A stretch of DNA of 64,000 nucleotides from Linyphia triangularis (GCA_963978545.1 OZ021731.1:58856773-58920772); one strand, 5' to 3'; shown: positions 33,271-44,750, counted from the first letter of the stretch. Program-made: numbers and translations. Notes: generated by a model from the letters alone, not told the origin.

Positions 33271-33945
33271 GTTGCAACTTGGCGGATAGTTTGTTTGTTT
33301 GTTTTGGGTTTTATGGCGCAAAGGCAACACAAGGGCCATGCTGCGCCAACTTGGCGGATAGATTCGTTGTCGATAAGGAGGCATTATATCAAATGTTAGG
33401 GGCTGTCACAAAAAGGCTGTTTTTACATACCATTCAATTGACGCTTGTAAATACTATTAAACCTATTTTCCGTTATCTCATCGAGCTGAAACTATGAAAT
33501 TCGGCTGTTTGAGGACATTGTTTTCTATCAAGTTTTGGGACAATCGCACAAAGTATGCTTTTACTCACGTTTCTTTTGCCTTACGTCCGATTTATCGGCT
33601 TTTGCTAACGTTCAATTAACCAGATACCAAGCTTAATTCAAACAAGTTCAATTTGGCGCTACTTAATGACTGAGACTGGAATGTAAAGCGTATGCAGCTT
33701 TCGTGTGCGGGCCTCGATCCCGAGACCATTCGAGACAGATACTTTACCGCTGTGCAAAAGAGTACTCCAGTGCACAGAAACTTTATCTGTTATTTGAGGT
33801 CGTCACAAATGGATTTTCTGTGCTTAGTGGCTAAACTTGAAAACTTGATCTAAGCTCAAGAAGCTCACTCATAAAAATTGGTGATGCACATAAAGGATTT
33901 ATATTAATAACTTTGTTTTTATGGGTTATATTATTAAATCTTTTA
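33177..33945 (+). repeat. Family U repeat unit, copy 2b
   Basis: Counterpart of 21807-22562, containing the 57-bp SINE scrap at 33290-33346 with perfect 15-bp duplications (caacttggcggatag, 33275-33289 and 33347-33361). Confidence 0.7.
33290..33346 (-). mobile_element. 57-bp truncated SINE scrap (copy 2)
   Basis: As 21919-21975; here both flanking 15-mers are identical, which fixes the insertion borders. Confidence 0.75.
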
Positions 33946-34790
33946 TATTAACTGCGATTTTAATTGTGGCTGCAGGGCAAATCTGCTGTGGCCTAATTAC
34001 CCCATTGGCCGTCATCCAATAGGGATGAAGCCAACCAAACGGTATAGTGGTTAGCGTGCTAGCTTCTATACCGCGAGGTTGCGGGATCGAGTCCCGTGGA
34101 AGGTATGGGTGTCTGTAAATGAATGTTGGCTGGCTATAGCCCTCGTGTTGCTAACGGCGCCAGATAATCTGAAAACAACCAATAGGGATGAAACTTCTCA
34201 GATGGATTCGATGACAATGCAATCTATCAAGGTTTGGTGATTGTCACTGATGCTAAAAGACAGTTTTTACACACGCTTCTATTGTCGTTTCTGATTATTA
34301 ATTAACACAATTGCCGTCATCGAATGAAGCTGAAACTTGGCAAATGGATTTGATGTCGATAAGGACGCATTCTATCAAATTTAGTAGGCTGTCATAAAAT
34401 GTCGCGTTTGCTAACGCTTCTACTATAGCTTCGAAATATTAATAAACCAATTTGGTGCCATTCATCCACGCTGAAATTTTACAGATAGTTTCATTGTCAA
34501 TAAGAAGATATCAAGTTTTGGGTGCTGTTACACACGCTTCTATCATCTTCTTCAATGATTAATTAACACACTTGTCTTCATACAAACGAGCTGAAATTTG
34601 GCAGATGGATTCGATATCGATGACAATGCAGTCTATCAAGTTTTGGGGTTGTCACTTAAAGGCCGCTTTTACACACGCTTCTATTTTCGCTTTGGATTAC
34701 TAATAGACCTATTTTCCACATATCCAATCAAGCTGAAACTTGGTAGGTACACTCGTTGTATACGGCAATGCTTTCAATCAAATTTTGGGA
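33946..34790 (+). repeat. Family U repeat unit interrupted by SINE B
   Basis: Begins aatctttatattaac-like directly after the previous unit and resumes after the SINE at 34193. It contains four or five internal repeats of the ctgaaattt..cag / tatcaa.ttt..g module (near 34192, 34329, 34469, 34590, 34731; spacing about 120-141). Confidence 0.7.
34030..34178 (+). mobile_element. SINE-1 copy B, right edge of the duplication
   Basis: A SINE-1 with an internal deletion, lacking part of the gtctaatgacgaatg region. It is flanked by a perfect 14-bp target duplication, ccaatagggatgaa (34016-34029 and 34179-34192). Carries ctatacc where A and the junction SINE have ctagacc. It is the second inferred partner of the unequal crossover. 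Confidence 0.92.
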
Positions 34791-34804
34791 CCCCAGTGCA
34801 AAAT

Positions 34805-34988
34805 TTGTTGACCCACATTATGGCTGTGTGGTTAGCGCTCTGGCTTCACCTGCCAAAGGTGCTGGGTTTGAATCTCTGGTTAGGCATGGATGTTCATTGT
34901 AAATCGGAACTCATGTTAAGCTGTAGGTCCTTGCCTGGTTAGTCATTAGTGTGCACAAGTACAGGTTGTTGAGCGCACCAACCAACCG
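34805..34988 (+). mobile_element. SINE-2
   Basis: Head with gtggttagcgctctggc, a diverged B box (ggtttgaatct), and the family body (catggatgttcattg, catgttaagctgtagg, ttgttgagcgcaccaacc). Confidence 0.75.
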
Positions 34989-35345
34989 AATAGTCATCGA
35001 GTCCTCAAGAACTCGATTAGCTAAGGCATCTGTCTCCTGATCGGAAGAACAGAATATAGGGTTATCACAATGCGTGAAAATTTAATGGTGACTGCAGCGT
35101 GTTAAATCAGCTATGGACTCTATATCCTCTCGTTGGTGTCTTGTAGATGTCAAGAGAGTGGTGTTAGCTTAGGTATTGGTTCTGGCTTAGGTTCCCCGAT
35201 CCTAAGGAATTATGTTAGCTTAGGCACCTCGATCTGACAAAGTTGAACATGAAGAGGCATGACTGTATGTTTTTACAATGTTATGGCGCTGAATCGTGTC
35301 CTTTGTGCCAGAAAACTGTAAAGCAACCTAGCAACCGTCCTTTAC
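34989..35345 (+). repeat. Possible additional tRNA-derived repeat
   Basis: Contains gctaaggcatctgtctcctg, which resembles a tRNA anticodon-arm region in other arthropod SINEs, then repeated gcttaggt/gttagctta words. Only one copy is in the window, so this is tentative. Confidence 0.35.
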
Positions 35346-35532
35346 AAAATAAGGCAGTAATCAGGTGGCTTATGTATAATTCGAGATTTTAGTGATCAGG
35401 TTTTTGTCTGCAGTTACCGTGCCCAATCCAGATTTACGGGGACACAATTTTAGCATATAACGAGTGTTTACAAATGAGTTATTACTTAATCCTTTGAAGC
35501 AGGAATTTCGACTTTGTTTCCTATTTTAATGA

Positions 35533-35712
35533 AGCCGACCAAACGGTATAGTGGTTAGCGTGCTAGCTTCTAGACTGTGAGGTTGCGGGTTCCGAGTCCC
35601 GTGTTAGGCATGGGTGTTTGTAAGTGTATGTTGGATTGTCTAATGACGAATGTTTCGGCGCATTATAGCCCTCGTGTTGCTGACGGCACCAGATAATCTG
35701 AAAACAACCAAC
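35533..35712 (+). mobile_element. SINE-1 with 12-bp target duplication
   Basis: Complete SINE-1. Flanked by ctattttaatga at 35521-35532 and 35713-35724. One base is inserted in the B box (ggttccgagtcc). Confidence 0.9.
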
Positions 35713-35925
35713 CTATTTTAATGACATTTGGAATGGGGCCGTTTTCATGTGTAGAAAAATGGAGTATACTTTCTTTTTTGCAAAAAAAATAAATATTTAT
35801 TTTAACTTTTGCAAGTGGTTATGTTACGAAACCACAATGCAAGTAACACAAATGACATACTTAATAAAAAAATGTCTGAAGAAAAAAAATTGCACTTTGT
35901 TAATAGATGATTTATGATTTGTAGG

Positions 35926-36102
35926 TTGGTTGTATTCAGATTATCTTGCGCCGTCAGCAACACGAGGGCTATAATGCGCCGAAACATTCGTCATTAGACA
36001 AGCCAACATATATTTACAAACACCCATGCCTAACTCGGGACTCGAACCCGCAACCTCACAGTCTAGAAGCTAGCACGCTAACCACTATACCGTTTGGTCG
36101 GC
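35926..36102 (-). mobile_element. SINE-1, minus strand, 16-bp target duplication
   Basis: Flanks atttatgatttgtagg (35910-35925) and atttatgatatgtagg (36103-36118), 15 of 16 identical. It faces the SINE-1 at 35533 in inverted orientation about 0.2 kb away. Confidence 0.9.
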
Positions 36103-36119
36103 ATTTATGATATGTAGGA

Positions 36120-37500
36120 AATGTGGTTTCGGTGTAAAACCATTCTGGGCATAGAAATAAAAATTTAAGTTAATGGTTTCTGTGTGAAACCATTTTGCTT
36201 CAAAGGGTTAATAAGGTTTTCCGCAAGTATACACTTTTGATATAAAATCTAACTACACATTCCATTTACAATTAAATACTTTGTTTAATATTTTAAGGTT
36301 ATAGGAGCTTGCGTATTATTCCATTGACAAAACCGAAACTGTCATCTAAATGCAACTTTAGAGCCAATAACGGATAATAGGGATATATCGCAACAAACTG
36401 TGCCAAACTTAACCTAGCCCCTAAACTTATTAATCCCTCCTATTTTGCTATTGTAAACACGAGCTGAAACCCTTTTAGTAACAGTTTTGATTTTGCCGAA
36501 AGTAGGCTGCGGTATATTACGTAAGTGCCAAATTATGTCTCATTTAATATGAATGTAATAACAATCTTTTTTTCATTATCAAAAATTAATTTATCGTTTC
36601 AAAGTGTGAATTATACTTTCACAGATCTTCACTTTCTCTCTCACGTTCGCAAGCTATTCATTCGAGATTTGTTTACGTCAACGCTTCTCTAACAATGAGT
36701 CTGATAATTAGTATTCAGCATTGCTCGTTCTTGGGTCAAAAGGTTTTATAGTTTCACACAACCATGGTATTTTAATTTCCGCTAAGCTCGTCCCAATTCC
36801 CACGGTTTAATACAATGCTAGTTTACAGTGATATCTTGACGACGATTCTACACATTCATTCGATTGCCATCTCTCATTCGATTAACACGTTAATGTTACT
36901 CTCGCTCATACTCCGAATTTCAAATGTAACTGAATAAATGTATTGACTGCATCTTAAAGACTGTTTCTGACTAGCCACTGCCTAAATTTACAAAATCAAG
37001 TGAACAACATCCACTACCTGGTACCTGGCAACCCCAGGCCATTATTGGCCGTTATAAGTTTCTATGCACCTATTCCATCTCTAAACATACAACCACAACT
37101 TCCTTTAACCCCCTCCCCTCCCAAAAAAAACTACCCTAATACACAAAAATCACAATCCACCTCTGTTCCATAAGCCGGAAGGAGGCGTAATCAAATCCAA
37201 AAGTACTCTCCCATCATTTTCACCACAGAACAAAGAAACTCATTATGAATCTAATGAACTTCCTGTGTTGACATTTCAACTCAACATATAGCACGGAAAC
37301 TGGAGATGGGGAGCATGCCGCCCACCCTTGTAGGGGGGACCACCCACCGAATTTTAGATGTGTGCTTATGTATTTGCTTTGCTATTTATCCGTGGAGTTA
37401 CTTCGACTACCATGGAGGGTGGAACATAGAACGTTTTGTTGCGCGCCCTCCCTTCTTTGGAGGGGGGGGGGGGGTGCTCTTTTAACGATGGAAGATTTTT
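36120..37500. other. Intergenic, nothing recognised
   Basis: No gene or repeat recognised. Small C-rich (37098-37125) and G-rich tracts (37332-37338, 37462-37473) break the AT-rich background. Confidence 0.35.
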
Positions 37501-37511
37501 AAGGGACAAAT

Positions 37512-37904
37512 GTGCTACAACAAGGATGGATTCCATTTTGGAAGTATTTCGAATGTAATTGGTATCCTGCTGAGTTCTTGAGATGTTTCGGGTTACAGAG
37601 GGATTGTGAATTTGGAAGGTGCTTTGTTGCTGCTTTTGCGTTACGTGGGAAATCTATACAAAGCCTCTTCTTAGGACTTTCGTCAAGGAAACATCCATGC
37701 ATTCAACAAAGACGACAAAACGTGTATGGCCACGCTATGGGGATGATTGGGGTGTGGCAAGGGAAGGAACGTTATGAGTTTGTGCTGTCGATCACGATAT
37801 CGTCACAATTTGAAAGCTCCCACCTCCCTTCAGCAGTTTTTGAGACTGATTTTCAACCTGTCATATTAACACGACAAATGGAAGTTAAGAAAACTGTACT
37901 GTAA
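37512..37904 (+). other. 130-codon open frame, unrecognised
   Basis: Begins MLQQGWIPFWKYFECNWYPA. It is unlike any family I recognise. The last third lies in the degenerate tandem repeat that follows, which argues against a real protein. Kept only because it is long for this AT-rich DNA. Confidence 0.12.
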
Positions 37905-38275
37905 CTATATAGTCAATCAAGTGTTGATCAGTACTCTATCGCTTAGGAGAAATTCTGTTATCAATAACCATTGGAAATTTTAGTGTTGTTGATAACGATA
38001 TCGTCAAAATTTAATAGTTTCTACCTGGACTTTTGGCACTCATTTTCCACCTGCACTATTAAAGAACATATACTGTAACTATGTAGTCAATCGCTTAAGA
38101 GTTGTGTAGGCAATCGTCATTGGACCCAATTTAAATTTTTAGTGTTAATTACGATACTGTCAAATATTCTACAGTTTCCACAATAGCTTTAGTCACTTTT
38201 TGAGATTCGTTTTCCACCTGTACCATAAAGAATATTGAGTCAAGAGAGTTATACTGTAATTTTCTAGTCAATCGC
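37790..38275 (+). repeat. Degenerate tandem repeat, about 3 units of ~180 bp
   Basis: Ordered words recur three times: acgata.(c)gtcaaa, ag.ttc.acct, ttttgagac/ttggcact, ttt.ca(c)ctg.a(c)c, actgtaa(c)t, agtcaatc. Units start near 37795, 37992 and 38150. Old and diverged. Confidence 0.55.
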
Positions 38276-38280
38276 CAAAG

Positions 38281-38443
38281 GTTGGTTGGTAGTTTTCAGA
38301 TCATCTGGCGCCGTTAACAACTCGAGGGCTATAATGCGCCGAAACATTCGTCAAGCCAACATACATTTACAAACACCCATACCTTACACGGGACTCGCAA
38401 CCTCGTGGTCTAGAAGCTCTCACCACTATACCGTTTGGTCGGC
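38281..38443 (-). mobile_element. SINE-1, minus strand
   Basis: The body is preserved. The head is shortened in the B-box region (gggactcgcaacctcg on the plus strand) and gaagctctcaccac shows another small deletion. No clear target duplication. Confidence 0.8.
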
Positions 38444-38769
38444 TTGCAATTAAAGAAAAGATTAGTTTTATTTCTAAAAAAACCCCTCTCCTTTATGAAT
38501 TATGGAGCCCGTTGCCAATCCCATATCTAAATAGTACAACTCGTAATTAAATAAATCTTTTTATGTCTGTTGTATGACTTCAAAACTAAAAACACTTTGT
38601 ACCAGATTAAACAAAAATTGTTAGAGAATTTATCGTGCAAAAGTGGCGACAGTGAAATCCACATTCCTCGTAATCGCCAACACTTCTTACTTGGCTTTAA
38701 TCTCCTATTGTTACTATAGATATTTACTTCTACAACGAATCCAATTCATTTATAATAAAACGTATCAAT

Positions 38770-39238
38770 ACAAAGTTTTTATTATAAATCCTTTGTGCAT
38801 TGCATATTTTTATATCCTATTGCATTTTAATGAGCTCAGATCGAGTTTTCATAGTGTTTGTCCACTAAGAACAAAAGATGCATTTCGAACTATTTCTTTG
38901 TCTTCACAACACGAATCTATTTGCTAAGTTTCAGGTCGATTGAATGGCGACAAGTAGGTTAATTAGCACTCCGAAGATATTGCCTCGTCAACCTTAATAG
39001 TGGAAGGTTTCATATACCACCGAATTGAACATCTTTGAATTAAGATTGGTATCTGTATAATAAAACGTGAGAAAATCTAATAAGCCTGACATAAGGCAAC
39101 AAAAACATGTGTAAAAAAGACTTTTTACTGCCTCTGATAGCCCCCTAAAACTTAATAGAATGCAGTCTTATCTACAATGAATGTATTCGTCAAATTTCAG
39201 TGCCGATTTGATGACGGCAAGTTGGTTTATTCGTTTTC
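38770..39238 (-). repeat. Family U fragment, minus strand
   Basis: Complement of the unit end (aaagtttttattataaatcc), then gagctcagatcgagttttca, caggtcgattgaatgg and gatgacggcaagttgg. It contains two or three internal modules. Confidence 0.65.
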
Positions 39239-39239
39239 G

Positions 39240-39350
39240 TGAAAGAAAATTACTTCTAATAACGTTTTGGATATGCCAATAAAACTTGTAATTTGCGAAA
39301 TTTTTTTAAATGAATCCTGTTACTTAATGATTGATTTATATTCTTTTTCT
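39240..39350 (+). repeat. Relic matching the 3' flank of the MATH-BTB genes, inverted
   Basis: ttctaataacgttttggata and the following ccaataaaacttgtaatttg match the complement of 19571-19690 and 30906-31030. The adjoining SINE-2 sits at the same nucleotide context (ttttctgaagccaacctg). This looks like an older, inverted partial copy of the MATH-BTB 3' region; no coding part remains. Confidence 0.6.
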
Positions 39351-39351
39351 G

Positions 39352-39534
39352 AAGCCAACCTGATGGCTGTGGGGTTAGAGCTCTGGCCTCGCATGCCAAA
39401 GGTGCCAGGTTCGAATCCCGGGTTAGGCATGGATGTTAGTTTTGGTTTGGAATCCACGTTAAGCTGTAGATCCCTGTCTGATTACCAGTTACTGTGCATA
39501 AATATAGGTCGTTGAGCGTACAAACCAACCAACC
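39352..39534 (+). mobile_element. SINE-2
   Basis: Well-preserved head with B box ggttcgaatcc and an aaccaaccaaccg tail. It shares its left flank with the SINE-2 copies downstream of both MATH-BTB genes. Confidence 0.85.
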
Positions 39535-39544
39535 GAAAGAAAAA

Positions 39545-40025
39545 TAAAAGTGTTTGCAAAAGCGATCTTTTAGTGACAGCCCACAAAATTTGATAAAATA
39601 CATTGTCATCGACATCGAATCTATATGTCAAATTTCAACCAAAGTGGGTTAATTAAGACAACGCTGATTTGCAATCCAGACACGCACAAACAAAATCGAA
39701 GATTATATAAAGGCCTTTGTTTTTATGGGTTATATTATTATTTTATACTCAAAGTTTTTAATATAAATCCTTTACATGCATTGCCAATTTTTTAATTCAT
39801 TAAAACAGCGCTGATTTTGCTGCCCGCGTATACTATGAGATTTATTAGTATCACAAAAAGATTATAGAAGCGCGTGTAAAAGCGACCTTTAAGTGACAGT
39901 GACAGCCAAAATTTAATAGAGTGCATTGTTATCGACATCTAATTTATCTGTCAAGTTTCAACCTGATCAGATGACGGCAAGAGAGTTTTGCCCGGTAGCC
40001 ACGCACAAAAAAAAAATCGAAGTGT
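39545..40025 (-). repeat. Family U fragments, minus strand
   Basis: Two truncated units: gcgatcttttagtgacagcc...gggttatattatta near 39555-39740, and a further piece 39750-40022 with tttaagtgacag, tcaagtttcaacctgatcag and gatgacggcaag. Confidence 0.6.
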
Positions 40026-40029
40026 TTAT

Positions 40030-40715
40030 ATGAAGAATTTAAAAATAAGCAAACTCAATTTCGTTTCACGTGTTTGGTAGTCCATAGCGTTCTTTGAAGT
40101 TGAAGTCCACTCCGTTTTTAGAATGTAGTTTCATATGTAATTTGTACCGGAACGTGTTATTAGCGGCCATTTCATCGAATACAACATTCCTTTGGAACAG
40201 CAACGGCGTCGAAGCTGATAGACGTATCGATCACAATTATTGAAATCCAAATGATGAGGTTATGCATACGGGAGCTATTCCATCAAAATCCGTTTTTGAT
40301 TTTGAGTGAAAAACGTGATCACGTGGAAGAACGTTTCTTGGTGATGAGAATCAGTGATGGAATGAATAATCAAGTGTTGATGAAGGGTTAGCAGCCATAC
40401 ATCGATTGGCCAGAGTGATAATGAAGTTTTTTTTTTTTCTTAATCTGTTGGTGATGGGAATTTTTTTTTTTTTTTTGAATGACGCACTTAGTGCTTATTT
40501 GAGGAAATAAAAATTACTGTACATTATAACGGTTTCACTATCACTAAAAAAAATTTCCAAAAAATTGGATTTCGAAATTTGAAGCTTGGTTAGATGAATT
40601 AGCTGTGTTTCCACTAATAGTGACCAAAATTTAAGGAAATTCAATTTATTATTTGGTTAAACTCAGAGGGTGCCAATTTTCTATTCATCCAGAAAAAATA
40701 TTTCCGATGTATTAA

Positions 40716-40752
<37 letters not shown>

Positions 40753-40780
40753 TTAAAAAAAAAATCCGATGCATTTAAAC
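40030..40780. other. AT-rich, no gene; long A runs
   Basis: T and A homopolymers (40428-40438, 40459-40475, 40719-40747). No element could be bounded. Confidence 0.35.
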
Positions 40781-40782
40781 TA

Positions 40783-41214
40783 TACTAAACTTCAACTTAA
40801 CTAGACATCACTTAGACGGTAGATCGTGACAGTGCTCATAGGTATTTAATCCATTTTGGCGGCGTGAAAGCATAAAGTTCGCCAAACCCCAACCCTATAG
40901 AGAACAAAAGGCTATAAGGTTTGGCGAGAATTATTATGTCTTCACTCCGCCAAAATGGATTAAATACCTATGAGTACTGTCACGATCTACCGTCTAAGTG
41001 ATGTCTAGTTAAGTTGAAGTTTAGTTGGTTGTATTCAGATTATCTGGCGCCGTCAGCAACACGAGGGCTATAATGCGCCGAAACATTCGTCATTAGACAA
41101 GCCAACATACATTTACAAACACCCATGCCAACACGGGACTCGAACCCGCAACCTCGCGGTCTAGAAGCTAGCACGCTAACCACTATACTGTTTGGTCGGC
41201 GTTGAAGTTTAGTA
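40783..41214. mobile_element. TA-flanked fold-back MITE, interrupted by a SINE
   Basis: Arms begin tactaaacttcaacttaact at both ends and pair for about 80 bp (through gatcgtgaca, ggtatttaatccattttgg). TA lies on both sides (40781-40782, 41215-41216). The loop has a second, weaker inverted pair (aaagttcgccaaacc / ggtttggcgag). A SINE-1 sits in the right arm. A second copy without SINE is at 63203-63437. Confidence 0.85.
41025..41200 (-). mobile_element. SINE-1, minus strand, inside the fold-back MITE
   Basis: Flanked by a perfect 12-bp duplication gttgaagtttag (41013-41024 and 41201-41212) that belongs to the MITE arm, so the SINE is younger than the MITE. Confidence 0.92.
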
Positions 41215-41412
41215 TAATATAAATCTTTTCTTAGACAATTTATTAAATATTTTATATTTTATCGGTAATATATGAAAGCAGGTATTCCATTAAATACCTA
41301 GGTATTTTATAGAATGACGGTGTTTTTACATTACACCACATTTTTTTCATTTTCTAGACGTTCCATAGAAATCTAAATGAAATGAGTATATAAATACACA
41401 TCCGATCTGTTT

Positions 41413-41585
41413 CAATGATGGCTGTGGGGTAGCGCTCTGGCCTCGCATGCCAAAAGTGTCGGGTTCGAATGACATGGATGTTCGTTGTGGTTCGGAATCC
41501 ATGTTAAGCTGTAGGTACCGGCCTGATTAGCCATTATTGTGCAAAAAGAAGTCGTTGAGTTTGCAAACAAATCAAACCAAACCGA
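41413..41585 (+). mobile_element. SINE-2
   Basis: Head gatggctgtggggtagcgct and ggttcgaa, with a short deletion right after the B box; body and caaatcaaaccaaacc tail present. Confidence 0.78.
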
Positions 41586-41654
41586 TATGTTTGAGAGGCA
41601 TATAATTCAAGCCTACCAAGTTACAAAAGTATAGGATAATTTGAATTTCTTATT

Positions 41655-42370
41655 TTTTAAATCCTTTACATTAATTTTCCCTTTTTGTGTGTGGGTGGAT
41701 GGATGTGTATGTTTGTGCCTTCCAGGAAAATTTGCAGAAGCCTAATTAACCCAACTGAGCTGAAATTTGACAGTTAGATTCGACGTTGATGACAATGCAT
41801 TCTATCAAATTTTGGGAGCTTTCACTGTCACTAAAAGGTCGCCTTTACACATACTTCTACCTTATGAATACTAATAAACCAACTTGCTGTCATCCAATCG
41901 CCCTGAAATTTAACAGATTCTGTATCGATAAGGTTGCATTGTATCAAGTTTTGGGGGTTGTCACTGTTACTGTGGAAGGCATCTTTTACACGCGTTTTTA
42001 ATGTCATGCGTCATAGTTATCGGCTTTCACTCAAGTTCTATTATCCAAATACCAAGCTCAATTCGAACATGTTCAATTTGGTGATATTTAATGTCTGAAG
42101 CCTTACCCCATTAAGGTTGACGAGGCAAAATATTCAGAGGACTAATTAACCCACTTACCGTCATCCAATAGAGCTGAATCTGGGCAAATAGTCACGTTGT
42201 GGATGACAATGTATTCAACCAAGCTTTGGGGACAAAAAATAAGTTAGTAAATAGTTTGGAATCGATCTTTTGCTTTTAGTGGTCAAACAAAACTCGATCT
42301 GAACTCAAGAGGTTGCAATTGCATGTAAAAGATTCATATTAAACACTTTTTTAATGGGTTATATTATTAT
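41655..42370 (+). repeat. Family U repeat unit, near complete
   Basis: Runs from aaatcctttacattaa to gggttatattattat with three or four internal modules (near 41759, 41905, 42170). Useful reference copy because it is outside the duplication. Confidence 0.7.
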
Positions 42371-42429
42371 CTAAAATAATTAAACAAAGAGTCTATAGCA
42401 ATCTACTTAAAATAGGAATAGAGCTCTGA

Positions 42430-42880
42430 AATTTTCAACAAAAGTAGTTTTGGCTTTCTAATTGTACCTTCAACTAGTACATTTTTAAAAATTAATTTTA
42501 ATGTTACACAGTGACTTCTAATAGAGGTACAACTCTGAAATTTTCAACATAAGTAGTTTTAACCTTCTAATGGACTTTTGAAAAACGGAATTTTAAAATT
42601 TTGGTTAGTTTTATTTTAATTAATTTTTTAATCAACAAATATTTTACCAAACGATTTTTAAAAGGGCTACAACTATGAAATTTTCATTATCAATTTCGAC
42701 CTTCTAATAGCACTTTTGACAAATAGAATTTGTTTTTTATCTAATTTTTTTTAATTAATATTTTTTACAAAAAGCGATTTCTAATAGGAGCTTTGAACAT
42801 TTTTACATAAGTAGTTTTTACCTTCTAATTTTGCTTTCCACAAACACATTCTAAAATATTCTCAAAGGGGTGAGGGGAGT
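42430..42880 (+). repeat. Degenerate ~110-bp tandem repeat, about 4 units
   Basis: The words ctctgaaattttcaac, aagtagtttt..ccttctaat and a purine/thymine spacer recur near 42430, 42535, 42670 and 42790. Diverged; function unknown. Confidence 0.6.
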
Positions 42881-43009
42881 TGTATTATTGTATTAACGGT
42901 GTAAATTTTTTTGTTTCTCGACAGGGGAAGGGGTTCTAAAATTAAGAGTTTGTGTAGTAATTAATTTATAACACTGTAAAGCTGGCTTATGTTTACGCAG
43001 CAATGAACC

Positions 43010-43205
43010 TTTTAGCGAGCGAAGCGAGCTTATGCTTGCGTAGCAATGAAACTTCCATCGAGCGAAGCGAGTTTCTACTTGCATAGGATTGAACCTTTCA
43101 ACGAGGGAAGCAAGCCTGTGCTTATGTGTCAATGAACTTTTTAGCGAGTGAAGCGATCTTGGTTTTGCATAGCAATGAACCTTACTGCGAGCGAAGCGAG
43201 CCCAT
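43010..43205 (+). repeat. 43-bp tandem repeat, about 5 units
   Basis: gcgagcgaagcgag and variants start at 43015, 43058, 43101, 43144 and 43187, exactly 43 bp apart. Between them lies cttgcgtagcaatgaacctt with variation. It is more GC-rich than its surroundings. Open frames on both strands across it are a by-product of the repeat. Confidence 0.9.
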
Positions 43206-43209
43206 TCGC

Positions 43210-44750
43210 AAAGTGCCAAAAGCTAGGACATATACACCAATGACGGGTCACGCAACGCGTGGCCACGCAACTAATATTTACACTAAAAATGTCCTGCATA
43301 GGTATTCTGTAAAATGCAGGCGTTTGCATCACATATTGCCGGTAACCTATACATCATGTAATAGTTAGACAGCAACATTCTTGTTTAAGTATCGGACATA
43401 AATGCGCAATTCATACAGAAGTAAAAGCATTTCGTGTACTTGAGAAAATAAAAAAAAAACTATAGGCAGTCATAATGTCAGCCTAAATACTTCATTCAGA
43501 GCCATTTCACCCGAACAAAAGAAACATTCCAAACGGTATGTAATTCAATTCATAAATAAAACCCATTACACTTCCATACCAAACTTCCAGACAGGCCGAC
43601 GATCGTACCACTGTTGCCATCCTGTACAACAGTAATATCCTACCCCTGAGATGTACAATTGACCGGTTGCAACATTTCCATTTAAAGTGGTCGGTTTCAA
43701 TTATTCAAGTCGGCACGAACGGACACTCTAATAACTCCGGGAAGAGGCTATCTCCGGACAAGGCTAGGAGATTATAGAGTTGTGGTCTCGTAAATTTCGC
43801 GAGTGATGTCATAGTTGCTGGGTGGCGTCACTTGACGTTGATAAGCGAGTAAAAAGATTTAAAATCTTTATACTTTATTAAAAATGTAGAAATCTCGTTG
43901 GTGTCGTGTCGGTCCCTTAACGCTGGTACCTTCTATAAGTCTCAAAATACTGAATCAATTTTAATGGAATTCGAATGTAAATTGAGTGTGCAAGAATCTA
44001 AAAACTCAAAAATCTAGATTTTAGTTCCTTTTAGGATGGTATTAATGAATAATGCTTGCCATGACAATGGTTGACGAAAATAATTTTCAATGAAGGATAA
44101 ATTTTTTTTTTTAAGAATCTACAGTTACAACTATATTTTCTGTTTCCAAATATTTTTTTATTTTCAATAAACTTATTTAATTATTTTTTTTTTTTTAGTT
44201 TTAGCCATCACTACATTAGAGCAAAGGCTATGTCCATTTGTAGATCACATACAAGGGAAGAATTCTTAGCTATAAATAAATATCGAAAAGTTATTGTTGT
44301 CAAAAATATCGCAATTGTCAAATTTTGCGATGCTTAAAAAAAATTAAATATTTACATTGTCAAAAGGTCCAACACGTTAAATTTTCAATTTTTTTCTTTT
44401 TTATAGCATATTAATATATGATAGGATGAGAAAGTACAGAGTCACGCCAAACGATATTTTTTTTTTATTAAATAAGTTCTTTTACATTATTTGGGTAGCA
44501 CAAAGCTATTCAGATGTTTCAGTATTTTGAAAGGGACCTATTTATTATTATTAATAATTAAAAAACTAAAATGCTGAGGATTTACATTTTCCTTTATATT
44601 GTTTTAAAATGGAATGTAAACATAAATTATACAATATTTAAATTTTTTTTTAAATTTTATCATTAATAAATGATTAAAAATGTAAATTCGATGTAATAAC
44701 ATAGTCTATGTCTAGAAAGCGTCGCGTGAAAAGATTTTTATCCATATTCA
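43210..44750. other. Intergenic, nothing recognised
   Basis: No coding or transposon signature; a slightly more complex stretch at 43560-43850 (for example gaccggttgcaacatttcca) resembles nothing I can name. Confidence 0.3.

Larger units (their letters stand above)
22659..34029 (+). repeat. Segmental tandem duplication, copy 2
   Basis: Direct repeat of 9423-22658, shorter because it lacks the hAT transposon. It also has small indels, such as about 60 extra bases near 31205-31265 beside the gene's 3' end. It ends at SINE B, whose left target duplication is intact. Parts not listed separately show nothing beyond copy 1. Confidence 0.95.

Noticed and set aside
42893..43219. 108-codon minus frame with repeated LRSLKGS-like residues
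   Set aside because: Translation of the 43-bp tandem array; the periodicity is DNA-level.
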